Below, one piece after another: positions 31,551 to 40,631 of a stretch of DNA of 64,000 bases. The position numbers were made by a program, and so were the translations under genes. Source of the stretch: Actinomycetes bacterium (GTDB lineage Bacteria; Actinomycetota; Actinomycetes; S36-B12); NCBI GenBank assembly GCA_024639145.1, contig JAHEIZ010000009.1, forward strand, positions 62,001 to 126,000, given 5' to 3'. How positions within the stretch are numbered: the stretch's first letter is position 1; each line of letters starts with the position of its first letter. The notes beneath the pieces were generated by a model that saw only the letters and a program-made list of their open reading frames with translations, ran no database searches and was not told the DNA's origin.

Positions 31551-33238
31551 GCGGTCACGCGCATGGCTCCAACGCGGGCATCGCGCATTCGCACCACCTC
31601 CCCTCGCGCCTGACTGCCGAGGCGCCGGGCTGGGAGGCCCGTGCGGATGTCATCGTCGTCGGCTCGGGCGTGGCCGGTCTCACCACCGCGCTGCACGCAC
31701 GTTCGGCGGGCCTGACCGTCCTGCTCGTCACCAAGGCTCAAGTCAATGAGGGATCAACGCGCTGGGCACAGGGCGGCATCGCTGCCGCACTCGCTGAGGA
31801 TGACTCGCCTGAGGATCACCTCCGCGACACGCTCATCGCCGGAGTGGGCCTGTGCGACGAGGAGGCGGTGCGCATTCTCGTGACCCAGGGTCCTGATGCC
31901 GTGCGCGAGCTGATCTCCCTCGGGGCGCATTTCGACACTGATTCCTCCGGCGCCATTTCGCTGACCCGCGAGGGCGGGCATCATCGCGATCGCATTGCGC
32001 ATGCCGGTGGTGATGCGACGGGTGCCGAGATCTCGCGTGCGCTTGTCGCAGCGGTCGCGCGCGACGCGGGAATCGAGCTCGTCGAGAACGCGCTCGTGCT
32101 CGATCTTCTTGTCGACGCGACCGGCGCTGCGCAGGGCGTGACCTTGCACGTGATGGGCTCCGGTCAACGTGGGGGCACCGGTGCTGCACTCGCTCCTCAT
32201 GTCGTGCTCGCCACAGGCGGCTTCGGCCAGGTGTACGGGCAGACCACCAATCCCTATGTCGCCACCGGTGACGGTGTCGCCCTCGCGCTGCGCGCCGGTG
32301 CCGAGATCGCTGATCTCGAGTTCGTGCAGTTCCATCCCACGGTCATGTGGCTCGGCCCGCTCGCCCAGGGGCAGCAGCCGCTGGTCTCCGAGGCGGTGCG
32401 CGGTGAGGGGGCGTTCCTGCTGGACTCCCGCGGCCAGCGCTTCATGACGGGCGAGCACGAGCTTGCCGATCTTGCTCCGCGTGACGTGGTCGCGAAGGCG
32501 ATCATGCGCCGCATGCGCGAGACAGAGGAAGCGCACGTATGGCTCGATGGCCGACATCTCGGTGCCGATACCTGGCTGCAGCGCTTCCCGACCATTCTCG
32601 AGTCATGCCGCAGTCGTGGCATCGACCCCGTCACCGATCTCATCCCGGTGGCGCCCGCCCAGCACTATGCATCGGGTGGCGTGCTCACCGATCACTTCGG
32701 TCGCGCATCCATCCCCGGACTCTTCGCCTGCGGTGAGGTGGCCTGCACCGGCGTGCACGGGGCCAATCGGCTGGCCTCGAATTCACTGCTCGAGGGCCTT
32801 GTCTTCTCCAAGCGCATCGCCGAGGCAATTACCTCGGCACCGGCAACCGTGCGCGAACCCGTATCTCCGAGCGGAAGTGAGGGCCTTCTTCCGCATCGCG
32901 TACGCCGCACCATGCAGCAGGCGATGGACCGAGATGCCGGAGTGCTGCGCAGCGCGATGTCCCTGGCCGACGCGACCCGTGAGCTGCACTCAGTGAGTCA
33001 TGCCGACGATGCGCATCCGTGCACCGAGGACTGGGAGACCACGAATATTCACATGCTCGCCACCACGCTGGTGCAGCATGCGCGCTTGCGCGAGGAAACT
33101 CGTGGTTCGCACTGGCGTGATGACTATCCCGACCGCGATGACGCCCAGTGGCAGGTGCGGTTGGTCTCGACGCTGAGCCCTGATGGAGAATTGCGCACTC
33201 GAACCGAACCCCTCGTGCATGGCGACAGCGCGAAGTAA
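31547..33238 (+). CDS. nadB: L-aspartate oxidase
   Basis: A 563-residue FAD enzyme that oxidises aspartate to iminoaspartate for quinolinate synthesis. Motifs: VVGSGVAGLTTALHARSAG (FAD, about 36-54), GSTRWAQGGIAAAL, HHRDRIAHAGGDATGAEIS, QFHPTVM and SEAVRGEGAFLLD; the C-terminal helical domain is complete. nadA, its usual partner, is not in this window. Start ATG overlaps panC; nadC follows after 12 bp. Confidence 0.95.
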   Translation: MSGHAHGSNAGIAHSHHLPSRLTAEAPGWEARADVIVVGSGVAGLTTALHARSAGLTVLLVTKAQVNEGSTRWAQGGIAAALAEDDSPEDHLRDTLIAGVGLCDEEAVRILVTQGPDAVRELISLGAHFDTDSSGAISLTREGGHHRDRIAHAGGDATGAEISRALVAAVARDAGIELVENALVLDLLVDATGAAQGVTLHVMGSGQRGGTGAALAPHVVLATGGFGQVYGQTTNPYVATGDGVALALRAGAEIADLEFVQFHPTVMWLGPLAQGQQPLVSEAVRGEGAFLLDSRGQRFMTGEHELADLAPRDVVAKAIMRRMRETEEAHVWLDGRHLGADTWLQRFPTILESCRSRGIDPVTDLIPVAPAQHYASGGVLTDHFGRASIPGLFACGEVACTGVHGANRLASNSLLEGLVFSKRIAEAITSAPATVREPVSPSGSEGLLPHRVRRTMQQAMDRDAGVLRSAMSLADATRELHSVSHADDAHPCTEDWETTNIHMLATTLVQHARLREETRGSHWRDDYPDRDDAQWQVRLVSTLSPDGELRTRTEPLVHGDSAK

Positions 33239-33250
33239 GGATGACGTCTG

Positions 33251-34150
33251 ATGAGCACTGTGGGAACGATTGATCCGGGCATCGAGCAGCGGCTTGTGGC
33301 TGCGGGCCTGAGCGTCGATGACGTGATCTGGCTGATCCAGCGGGCCATCGATGAGGATCTCGATGGCGGCGTCGATGTCACGACGGTCGCGACCGTGCCC
33401 CTCGAGCAGCGTGCCACTCTCGATCTCACCGCACGCCGTGCGGGAATCGCCGCGGGCATCCCTGTCGCGGCAGCCGTGTTCTCGCTGATGAGCGGTGATG
33501 CTGTGAACATCGCCTACGGAAAGAGCGATGGAGATCGGGTCGTGCCCGGTGACGTCCTGATCTCGATCACCGGTCCGACACACGAACTGCTGCGTGCGGA
33601 GCGACCTGCCCTCAACCTGCTGGGTCGCCTCGGCGGCATTGCCACGGCTACCGGCGTGTGGGTCGATGAGATTGCCGGCACCGGGGCCCGCGTGCGCGAT
33701 ACCCGCAAGACCACGCCGGGCATGCGCAAGCTCGAGAAGTACGCCGTGCGTTGCGGAGGCGGCATGAATCACCGCATGTCCCTCTCCGACGCCGCACTCG
33801 TCAAGGACAATCACGTCGTGGCGGCCGGGGGAGTCGCCGAGGCCTTCGCACTCGTGCGAGCGAAGTTCCCCGATGTTCCGGTTGAAGTCGAAGTCGATTC
33901 CCTCGAGCAGCTCGATGAAGTACTCGCCGCCGGTGCCGATCTCGTCCTCATCGACAACTTCACGACTCAGGAAATGGTCGAGGCCGTGCGTCGCAATGCC
34001 GGCCGCGCGAAGCTCGAGGCGTCCGGTGGGCTCTCGCTCGACGTGGCGCGAGAGGTCGCGCAGACCGGCGTTGACTACCTCGCTGTCGGGGCCCTCACGC
34101 ACTCTGCGCCAGTATTGGATATCGGCGCTGACCTTCGGCAGGAGACATAG
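33251..34150 (+). CDS. nadC: Nicotinate-nucleotide pyrophosphorylase (quinolinate phosphoribosyltransferase)
   Basis: A 299-residue enzyme converting quinolinate and PRPP to nicotinate mononucleotide. The active-site Arg/Lys/His cluster RDTRKTTPGMRKLEKYAV and GGGMNHRMSLSDAALVKDNH is intact (about 155-195), followed by EVEVDSLEQ and a C-terminal barrel motif SGGLSLD. An AAGGATG Shine-Dalgarno lies upstream. It is co-transcribed with nadB and coaX. Confidence 0.96.
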   Translation: MSTVGTIDPGIEQRLVAAGLSVDDVIWLIQRAIDEDLDGGVDVTTVATVPLEQRATLDLTARRAGIAAGIPVAAAVFSLMSGDAVNIAYGKSDGDRVVPGDVLISITGPTHELLRAERPALNLLGRLGGIATATGVWVDEIAGTGARVRDTRKTTPGMRKLEKYAVRCGGGMNHRMSLSDAALVKDNHVVAAGGVAEAFALVRAKFPDVPVEVEVDSLEQLDEVLAAGADLVLIDNFTTQEMVEAVRRNAGRAKLEASGGLSLDVAREVAQTGVDYLAVGALTHSAPVLDIGADLRQET

Positions 34151-34152
34151 CA

Positions 34153-34911
34153 ATGCTTCTAGCAATCGACGTGGGCAATACGAACACGGTCATTGGCCTG
34201 TTCGAGGGCGAGCGCATGACACGTTCGTGGCGCACCAAGACCGATGCGCGCACCACCGCTGACGAGATCGCCCTCACCTTCCGTGGCCTGCTCGAGGGTG
34301 CCGGCGAGATCACCGGAATCGCACTGTGCTCCACCGTGCCCGCCGTCCTGCGCGAGATGCGCCTGATGCTCGACCGCTACTTCGCCGACACCCCCAAGGT
34401 GATCATCGAGCCCGGCATCAAGACCGGCGTGCCAGTTCTCACCGACAACCCGAAGGAAGTCGGCGCCGATCGCATCGTCAACACCATCGCGGCGCACCAC
34501 CTCTTCGGCGGCCCGTGCATCGTCGTCGACTTCGGTACCTCGACCAATCTCGACGTCGTGTCTGCCAAGGGTGAGTTCCTTGGCGGCGCGCTCGCCCCCG
34601 GCATTGAGATCTCCCTCGATGCGCTGGCTCAGCGGGCAGCGCAGTTGCGCAAGGTAGAGCTGGTGCGTCCCCGCTCGGCGATCGGCAAGAACACCGTCGA
34701 GGCACTTCAGTCCGGCGCCCTGTACGGATTTGCCGGCCAGGTCGATGGGCTGGTTGATCGCATCTGCGAAGAGCTCGGTGAGGTGACCTCGGTGGTGGCC
34801 ACAGGTGGCCTGGCGCCGATCGTGGTGCCGGAGTCCCGCACCATCACTCATTACGAGCCTGATCTCACCCTGATCGGGCTGCGCCTGGTCTTCGAGAAGA
34901 ACGCGGTCTAG
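34153..34911 (+). CDS. coaX: Type III pantothenate kinase
   Basis: A 252-residue ASKHA-fold kinase that phosphorylates pantothenate, the first committed step to CoA. P-loop-like [17 protein letters not shown] (about 4-20), [33 protein letters not shown] and [11 protein letters not shown] are characteristic. AGGAGA precedes ATG 34153. It is the last gene of the panC-nadBC-coaX run. Confidence 0.96.
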   Translation: MLLAIDVGNTNTVIGLFEGERMTRSWRTKTDARTTADEIALTFRGLLEGAGEITGIALCSTVPAVLREMRLMLDRYFADTPKVIIEPGIKTGVPVLTDNPKEVGADRIVNTIAAHHLFGGPCIVVDFGTSTNLDVVSAKGEFLGGALAPGIEISLDALAQRAAQLRKVELVRPRSAIGKNTVEALQSGALYGFAGQVDGLVDRICEELGEVTSVVATGGLAPIVVPESRTITHYEPDLTLIGLRLVFEKNAV

Positions 34912-34942
34912 GCCTCAGGACGTCGCCCGATATCTTTCTCTC

Positions 34943-36466
34943 GTGACGAACGAGACCACGGCTGCGGCCGACCAGGCGCACGAGCCCGAGGACGATCTGC
35001 CCGAGCAGATGCGGATCCGTCGGGACAAGCGCGAGCGCCTGGCCGATCTCGGTATCGAGCCGTACCCGGTCGGCGTTCCGATCACCACCACTATCCAGGC
35101 CGTGCGTGCCGAGCACGGTCACCACGAGCCCGATCACTCCACCGGCCAGATCGTCGGCATTGCCGGTCGCATCCTGTTCTCGCGCAACACGGGCAAGCTC
35201 TGCTTTGCCACCCTGCGTGCCGGCGATGGCACCGAGATCCAAGCCATGCTGTCGCTCGCCAATGTCGGCGAGGAGGCGCTGGAGCAGTGGAAGGAACTCG
35301 TCGACATCGGCGACACCGTCTTCGTGCACGGCGAGGTCATCACCTCCAAGCGCGGTGAGCTCTCGGTGATGGCTGACTCGTGGCAGATGGCCTCGAAGGC
35401 ACTTCGCCCACTGCCCGTCGCGCACAAGGATCTCAGCGAGGAAACTCGCATCCGCCAGCGCTACGTCGATCTCATCATGCGCCCCGAGGCACGGCAGATG
35501 GCGCGCACTCGCATGGCCGTGGTCTCTCAGCTGCGTCGTAGCTTCGAGGCTCGGGATTACGTCGAGATCGAGACTCCGATGCTTCAGACCATGCATGGTG
35601 GTGCTGCTGCACGCCCGTTCATCACTACCTCGAATGCCTTCGATATCGAGCTCTTCCTGCGCATTGCGCCGGAGCTCTTCCTCAAGCGTGCCGTCGTCGG
35701 TGGTATCGAGCGAGTCTTCGAGATCAACCGCAATTTCCGCAACGAGGGCGCAGACTCCACCCATTCGCCCGAGTTCGCGATGCTCGAGTTCTACGAGGCC
35801 TATGCCGACTACCGCGACATGGCGCGCACGACGCGTGAGCTGATCCAGGAAGCCGCAGTGGCGGCCACCGGCTCCATGGTCGTCACGCATTTCGACGGCA
35901 CCCAGCTCGATCTCACGGGGGAATGGGATGAGATCTCGCTGTACGAGGCCACTTCCGCTGCCGTGGGTGTCGAACTCACCCCGGAGACCTCAGTCGCCGA
36001 CCTGCGTGCGCTCTGCGACAAGGCCGGCGTTGACTACGCCCCAGGCTGGATCGCGGGCAAGTTGCTGGAGGAGTTGTTCGAGCACTACGTGATCCCGACC
36101 TTCACCGGCCCGACCTTCGTGATGGACTACCCGCTCGACACCTCGCCGCTGGTGCGCGAGCACCGCACCAAGCCCGGTCGGGTCGAGAAGTGGGATCTCT
36201 ACGTCAACGGCTACGAGCAGGCCACGGGCTACTCCGAGCTCGTCGACCCGGTCATCCAGCGTCAGCGCCTCGTCGAGCAGGCTGAGCTCGGTGCCAAGGG
36301 TGACGATGAGGCGATGAAGCTCGATGAGGATTTCCTTCGCGCTCTCGAGTACGGCATGCCGCCGTCCGGTGGTGTTGGAGTCGGCATCGACCGACTGCTC
36401 ATGTCGCTCACGGGTCTCGGTATTCGCGAGACCATCCTCTTCCCGCTCGTGAAGCCGGAACGCTGA
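34943..36466 (+). CDS. lysS: Lysyl-tRNA synthetase (class II)
   Basis: A 507-residue class II aminoacyl-tRNA synthetase. An N-terminal OB anticodon-binding domain ([20 protein letters not shown]) precedes the catalytic core with motif 2 ([20 protein letters not shown]) and motif 3 ([15 protein letters not shown]). TATCTT (34931-34936) is exactly 6 nt before GTG 34943. In mycobacteria lysS, lsr2 and clpC1 are neighbours; here lsr2 is absent and an acetyltransferase gene follows after 1 bp. Confidence 0.97.
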   Translation: MTNETTAAADQAHEPEDDLPEQMRIRRDKRERLADLGIEPYPVGVPITTTIQAVRAEHGHHEPDHSTGQIVGIAGRILFSRNTGKLCFATLRAGDGTEIQAMLSLANVGEEALEQWKELVDIGDTVFVHGEVITSKRGELSVMADSWQMASKALRPLPVAHKDLSEETRIRQRYVDLIMRPEARQMARTRMAVVSQLRRSFEARDYVEIETPMLQTMHGGAAARPFITTSNAFDIELFLRIAPELFLKRAVVGGIERVFEINRNFRNEGADSTHSPEFAMLEFYEAYADYRDMARTTRELIQEAAVAATGSMVVTHFDGTQLDLTGEWDEISLYEATSAAVGVELTPETSVADLRALCDKAGVDYAPGWIAGKLLEELFEHYVIPTFTGPTFVMDYPLDTSPLVREHRTKPGRVEKWDLYVNGYEQATGYSELVDPVIQRQRLVEQAELGAKGDDEAMKLDEDFLRALEYGMPPSGGVGVGIDRLLMSLTGLGIRETILFPLVKPER

Positions 36467-36467
36467 G

Positions 36468-36971
36468 ATGAGCGAGTTGGTCGTGCGTCGAGCGACGACC
36501 GCCGACGTCAAGGCGATCCGCGAACTCGTCGATACCTATGCGGGCGATGGCCAGAAGCTGCTGCGCAAGGCGACAGTGACTCTGTACGAGAGCGTTCAGG
36601 AGTTCGTCGTGGCCGAGGCCGACGGCCGGGTCATTGGCTGCGGAGCGCTGCACGTGTTGTGGGAAGACCTCGCCGAAGTGCGCACGGTTGCCGTGCAGCC
36701 GGGCTTGGTGCGTACGGGTGTCGGCTCGGCGATTCTTGGCAGCCTGCTCGAACGGGCTCGCGAACTAGGTATCAAGCGCGTGTTCTGCCTGACCTTCGCA
36801 ATGGACTTCTTCGCCCGTCACGGCTTTGTTGAGATCGACGGCACCCCCGTCGAGCCGGCGGTCTTCGATCAGCTGCTCGAGTCTTACGACGAGGGCGTGG
36901 CCGAGTTCCTCGAGCTCGAATGGGTCAAGCCCAATACCCTCGGCAATAACCGGATGCTGCTGGTGCTCTGA
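36468..36971 (+). CDS. GNAT N-acetyltransferase (ArgA-like amino-acid N-acetyltransferase)
   Basis: A 167-residue single GNAT domain. The N-terminal VRRATTADVKAIRELVDTYA, then EFVVAEADGRVIGCGALHVL and the acetyl-CoA loop VRTVAVQPGLVRTGVGSAIL match the short amino-acid N-acetyltransferases that replace classical ArgA in actinobacteria (Mycobacterium Rv2747 type). It may acetylate glutamate for arginine synthesis. Co-transcribed with lysS; overlaps the amidase start. Confidence 0.78.
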   Translation: MSELVVRRATTADVKAIRELVDTYAGDGQKLLRKATVTLYESVQEFVVAEADGRVIGCGALHVLWEDLAEVRTVAVQPGLVRTGVGSAILGSLLERARELGIKRVFCLTFAMDFFARHGFVEIDGTPVEPAVFDQLLESYDEGVAEFLELEWVKPNTLGNNRMLLVL

Positions 36972-37711
36972 TGCGCCGCGCGCTCATTGCACTCCTGGTC
37001 CTGCCCCTTCTCGCCATGGCGACGCCTGCGCACGCCGCTGACGAGCCGCTCGCCGGGAAGGTGATCGTGCTCGATCCCGGACATCAGCTGGGCAACTCGA
37101 ATCCGAAGTTCCGCAAGCAGATCGCCCAGACCCGCTTCAACGGTTCGATCGTCAAGAACTGCAACACCACGGGCACCGCTACTAATGCCGGCCTGCCTGA
37201 GGCGACCTTCACCTGGAAGGTGGCAAAGCGGCTGAAGCCCCTGCTCGAGGCTCAAGGTGCGACTGTGCTGCTGACTCGCACCTCGAACACCCGCAACTCC
37301 TACGGCCCCTGCGTCTGGGATCGCGCCGGTTTCGCGAACGCCCACAAAGCCGATGCGATGATCTCCATACACGCCGATGGCGCACCGGCGAGCGCCCACG
37401 GATTCTTTGCCATCGCCCCGACTCGAATCAAGGGCTGGACAACTGACACGTACAAGGTCGATCGGCGCCTGTCGAAGGCAATGCTCACGGGCATGGAATC
37501 AGCTGGTGGGGTTCCGTCGAACTACATCGCCAATCATCTGCAGATCCGTGGCGATCAGTCGACCATCAACTTCAACAAGGTTCCGACAACGATCATCGAG
37601 GTCGGGAACATGCGAAATGCCAAGGACGCCGCACGGATGTCCTCGGCGTCAGGTCAGCAGCAGTATGCGCAATGGCTGGCTGCCGGCATCGAGAGGTTCT
37701 TCGCTCGCTGA
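36971..37711 (+). CDS. Exported N-acetylmuramoyl-L-alanine amidase (Amidase_3)
   Basis: A 246-residue secreted cell-wall hydrolase. A clear signal peptide (RRALIALLVLPLLAMATPAHA, cleavage about 22) precedes a zinc-amidase domain with VIVLDPGHQLGNS (first His ligand), GLPEATFTWKVAKRL (Glu ligand) and SIHADGAPASAHGFF (second His), then TIIEVGNMRNAKDA with the catalytic Glu. There is no wall-binding repeat. It would cut the amide between MurNAc and the stem peptide. Confidence 0.9.
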   Translation: MRRALIALLVLPLLAMATPAHAADEPLAGKVIVLDPGHQLGNSNPKFRKQIAQTRFNGSIVKNCNTTGTATNAGLPEATFTWKVAKRLKPLLEAQGATVLLTRTSNTRNSYGPCVWDRAGFANAHKADAMISIHADGAPASAHGFFAIAPTRIKGWTTDTYKVDRRLSKAMLTGMESAGGVPSNYIANHLQIRGDQSTINFNKVPTTIIEVGNMRNAKDAARMSSASGQQQYAQWLAAGIERFFAR

Positions 37712-40441
37712 TCAGCCGGTATTGCGCAAGCCGGTCGCAATGCCGTTGACCGTCACTGACAGCGCGCGCCTGAGCTCTTGATCGGGTTCGGCACCGCTCT
37801 CGCGCACCGCACGCACGCGCTCCAGTAGCGACACCTGCAGGGTATGCAACGGCAGCAGGTACGTATCGCGAATCTCGAGGGTGCGCGCCAGGCTCGGATT
37901 GTGCTCGAGCAGGCCTACCTCGCCGGTGATCTGCAGGATCTCGGTCACCGTGCTGGCGTACTCGGCCTTGATCACTTCGAACAGTCGGCGATGACTGGCA
38001 GGAACGAGGCCGTTGACGTACTGCTCGGCCACGCGCAGGTCGGTCTTCGCGAGGGTCATCTCGACATTGGAGATGAAGTTCCGGAAGAAGTACCACTCGC
38101 GGTACATCGTGCGCAGTTCCTCGCCGTGCCCTGCCGCACGTGCAGCGGCCAGGCCGGCACCGACGCCGAACCAGCCGGGCACCACCTGGCGCGACTGGGT
38201 CCAGCCGAAGACCCACGGGATCGCGCGCAGGCCGGAGATGCCCGCCGCGGTGTCGGGACGACGCGAGGGGCGCGAGCCCAGGTGCATCGCGCCGAACTCC
38301 TCGACCGGCGTCGATTGAGCGAAGTAGGAAGGCAGCTGCGGATCATCGATCAGGCCGCGGTACGCGCGCTGGGCTGAGGCCGAGGCAAGATCCATGACGT
38401 CGTCCCACTTCACGCGGGTATCGGCAGCGGAGCGCGCATCACGATGCAGCAGTGAGGCGTCGATGACGGCGGCAAGCATCTGCTCGAGGTTGTCGCGCGC
38501 AAGGGTGGGCAGCAGGTACTTGTCGGAGATGACCTCGCCCTGCTCGGTCACCTTGATCTCACCGTCGAGCACGCCCGCGGGCTGGGAGAGAATCGCGTCA
38601 TAGGTGGGGCCGCCACCGCGACCGACCGTGCCACCTCGGCCGTGGAAAAGGCGCAGGCGCACTCCGTGCTTGGCGGCAACATCGCGCAGGCGGCGCTGCG
38701 CGAGGTGGATCTCCCACTGCGAGGTCGTGATGCCGGCGTCCTTATTCGAATCTGAATAACCGAGCATGACCTCTTGGACGTCACCGCGTGACGTGACGAG
38801 TGCGCGATAGGCAGGTGTGCTCAGCAGGGTGTCGAGAATCTCGCCGGCGCTGCGCAGCTCGTCGCAGGTCTCGAGTAGCGGCACGAAGTCAACGCGGCTG
38901 CGCCTGGCGACAGTGTCGACAAGCCCGGCCTCGCGACCGATGAGCACCGCCGCGAGCACGTCGTCAGCGCCGGTCGTCATCGAGATGATGCACTGCTGAA
39001 TCGCGCGTGATCCGAAGCGATCAAGTGCGTCGCGCACGGCGACATACGTGCGATAGGTGGTGAGCCCCTCGGCATCGAGAGGCGGGGGAGTCGGCGCGAG
39101 CGGGCGCAGGGAGTGCAGCTCTGCGGTGATGGCGTGCATGCGGGCCTCACGGGGCATGTCGGCATATGCCGAGCTGTGCTCGCCGAGGCGATCGATGAGC
39201 TGCCCGACCGCGTGGTGATACTTCGCAGCATGCTCGCGCACATCGAGGGTTGCGAGCGGCAGACCGATCGCCGCAACAGTGCGAATGGCGGAGTCGAGCA
39301 CGCCATGAGCAGCGAGGCCGCCTTTGTTCACGAGCAGATCGGCGCGAATGAGCATCAGGTCATCAAGGAGTTCGTCAGTCGAGGCGTAATCGCGACCGGC
39401 AAGGTGCGGGCCGCCGGCGAGAAGCCGCTCGCGGGTTAGGCGCAGGCGCATGCGGATGATCGTGAGCTTGAGGCGCACGGGCTCCTCGGCGTTGATGCGC
39501 AGGAAGCGTGAGTCGAGATCCGGCAGCGCGGTGAGATCGAAAGCCACTGAGTCGCGCAGTGACTGACTCGCGCCGGCAATGCGTTCGGAGATCGAGAGAT
39601 CCTCGAGGAGCCCGTCGATGATGGGCATGAGGTCGAGCACTGCATGATCGCGCTGGAAGACGAGAACGTCCTCGGTGACCTCGGGTGTGACGAACGGATT
39701 GCCGTCGCGATCGCCGCCGATCCAGGAGCCGAAGGTCAGTGGCCGTGACGTCGGATCGAGCTCGACGCCGAGGTGGGCGAAGGTCGCCGCGAGGTCGCCG
39801 AGTACGGCGGTGATGGGGCCACGAGTGAGATCGTCGAGGTAGTACAGCGCATTGCGTGCCTCGTCGAGCACCTGCGGCTGCTCCAGCCGTAGTTCATCGG
39901 TCTGCCAAAGGAGGTCGACGAGCTCGGCCAGCCGCTGATCGCGATCGGGGTTATCCGCCTGCAGCAGTACGTCGGCGATGCGGCGCAGCTTGACCAGCAC
40001 TGAGCGGCGTGCGGCCTCGGTTGGGTGGGCGGTGAAGACCGGGCGCACCGCCAGAGTGTCGGCCAGATGGCGCACGGCCTTGGTGTCGACACCCTCGGCG
40101 GCGACCGCGCGGGTGACCATGCTCAGCGGGCCGCCCTGGGTGCGGCGGCGAGCCTCGACATCGCGGGATCTCTCGACTTGCTCGGCGATATTGGCGAGAT
40201 CGAAGTAGATGGAGAAGGCGCGGGCCAAGGTCGTGGCCCGGGCGAGGTCGACGGAGTTGATCAAGGTGGCCGCTGCCGCGGGATCCTCACGCACCAGGTG
40301 GCGCACCTGCTCGACCAGATCGAGGGTGTCGGGGCCCACCTGGCGGGTGATCGTCTCGCCGAGCAGCTGGCCCAGCTCGCGGATCTGGGCTCGGAGGTCG
40401 GCAGCTGAATCCGCGAGAGGAATGGAAGCGTTTACGGTCAC
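37712..40441 (-). CDS. ppc: Phosphoenolpyruvate carboxylase
   Basis: A 909-residue enzyme that carboxylates PEP to oxaloacetate, replenishing the TCA cycle. Hallmarks: catalytic His in VFTAHPTEAARRS (about 135-148), FGSWIGGDRDGNPFVT, GYSDSNKDAGI, the mobile loop FHGRGGTVGRGGGPTYDAI, and the family-typical RNTG C-terminus. GTG 40441 is the start; CAGGAT lies 7 nt upstream. It converges on the amidase with no gap and is divergent from clpC. The 190-bp divergent region shows no operator I trust. Confidence 0.97.
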   Translation of the reverse strand: MTVNASIPLADSAADLRAQIRELGQLLGETITRQVGPDTLDLVEQVRHLVREDPAAAATLINSVDLARATTLARAFSIYFDLANIAEQVERSRDVEARRRTQGGPLSMVTRAVAAEGVDTKAVRHLADTLAVRPVFTAHPTEAARRSVLVKLRRIADVLLQADNPDRDQRLAELVDLLWQTDELRLEQPQVLDEARNALYYLDDLTRGPITAVLGDLAATFAHLGVELDPTSRPLTFGSWIGGDRDGNPFVTPEVTEDVLVFQRDHAVLDLMPIIDGLLEDLSISERIAGASQSLRDSVAFDLTALPDLDSRFLRINAEEPVRLKLTIIRMRLRLTRERLLAGGPHLAGRDYASTDELLDDLMLIRADLLVNKGGLAAHGVLDSAIRTVAAIGLPLATLDVREHAAKYHHAVGQLIDRLGEHSSAYADMPREARMHAITAELHSLRPLAPTPPPLDAEGLTTYRTYVAVRDALDRFGSRAIQQCIISMTTGADDVLAAVLIGREAGLVDTVARRSRVDFVPLLETCDELRSAGEILDTLLSTPAYRALVTSRGDVQEVMLGYSDSNKDAGITTSQWEIHLAQRRLRDVAAKHGVRLRLFHGRGGTVGRGGGPTYDAILSQPAGVLDGEIKVTEQGEVISDKYLLPTLARDNLEQMLAAVIDASLLHRDARSAADTRVKWDDVMDLASASAQRAYRGLIDDPQLPSYFAQSTPVEEFGAMHLGSRPSRRPDTAAGISGLRAIPWVFGWTQSRQVVPGWFGVGAGLAAARAAGHGEELRTMYREWYFFRNFISNVEMTLAKTDLRVAEQYVNGLVPASHRRLFEVIKAEYASTVTEILQITGEVGLLEHNPSLARTLEIRDTYLLPLHTLQVSLLERVRAVRESGAEPDQELRRALSVTVNGIATGLRNTG

Positions 40442-40631
40442 GGGGTCAATCCTGACGCATCCCGTATTTCGGCCGGATTACAGGAAGTCCAACAGTGTTC
40501 GCGGTGGGCGTATCCCAGCGGGAAGATTCGCCCCCTGGGGCGTGGTTGTATCGACTGAGCGGGGTTCGCCCTGGCGGATACCATGGTTGTCATTACCTGC
40601 GGCCTTGGCACAGTGAGATGGAGTGTGAGCG

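Noticed and set aside
40564-40576. ClgR-like site GTTCGC-N4-GCG upstream of clpC
   Set aside because: ClgR sites I know have a 5-bp spacer; here it is 4 bp, and there is no second half-site support.
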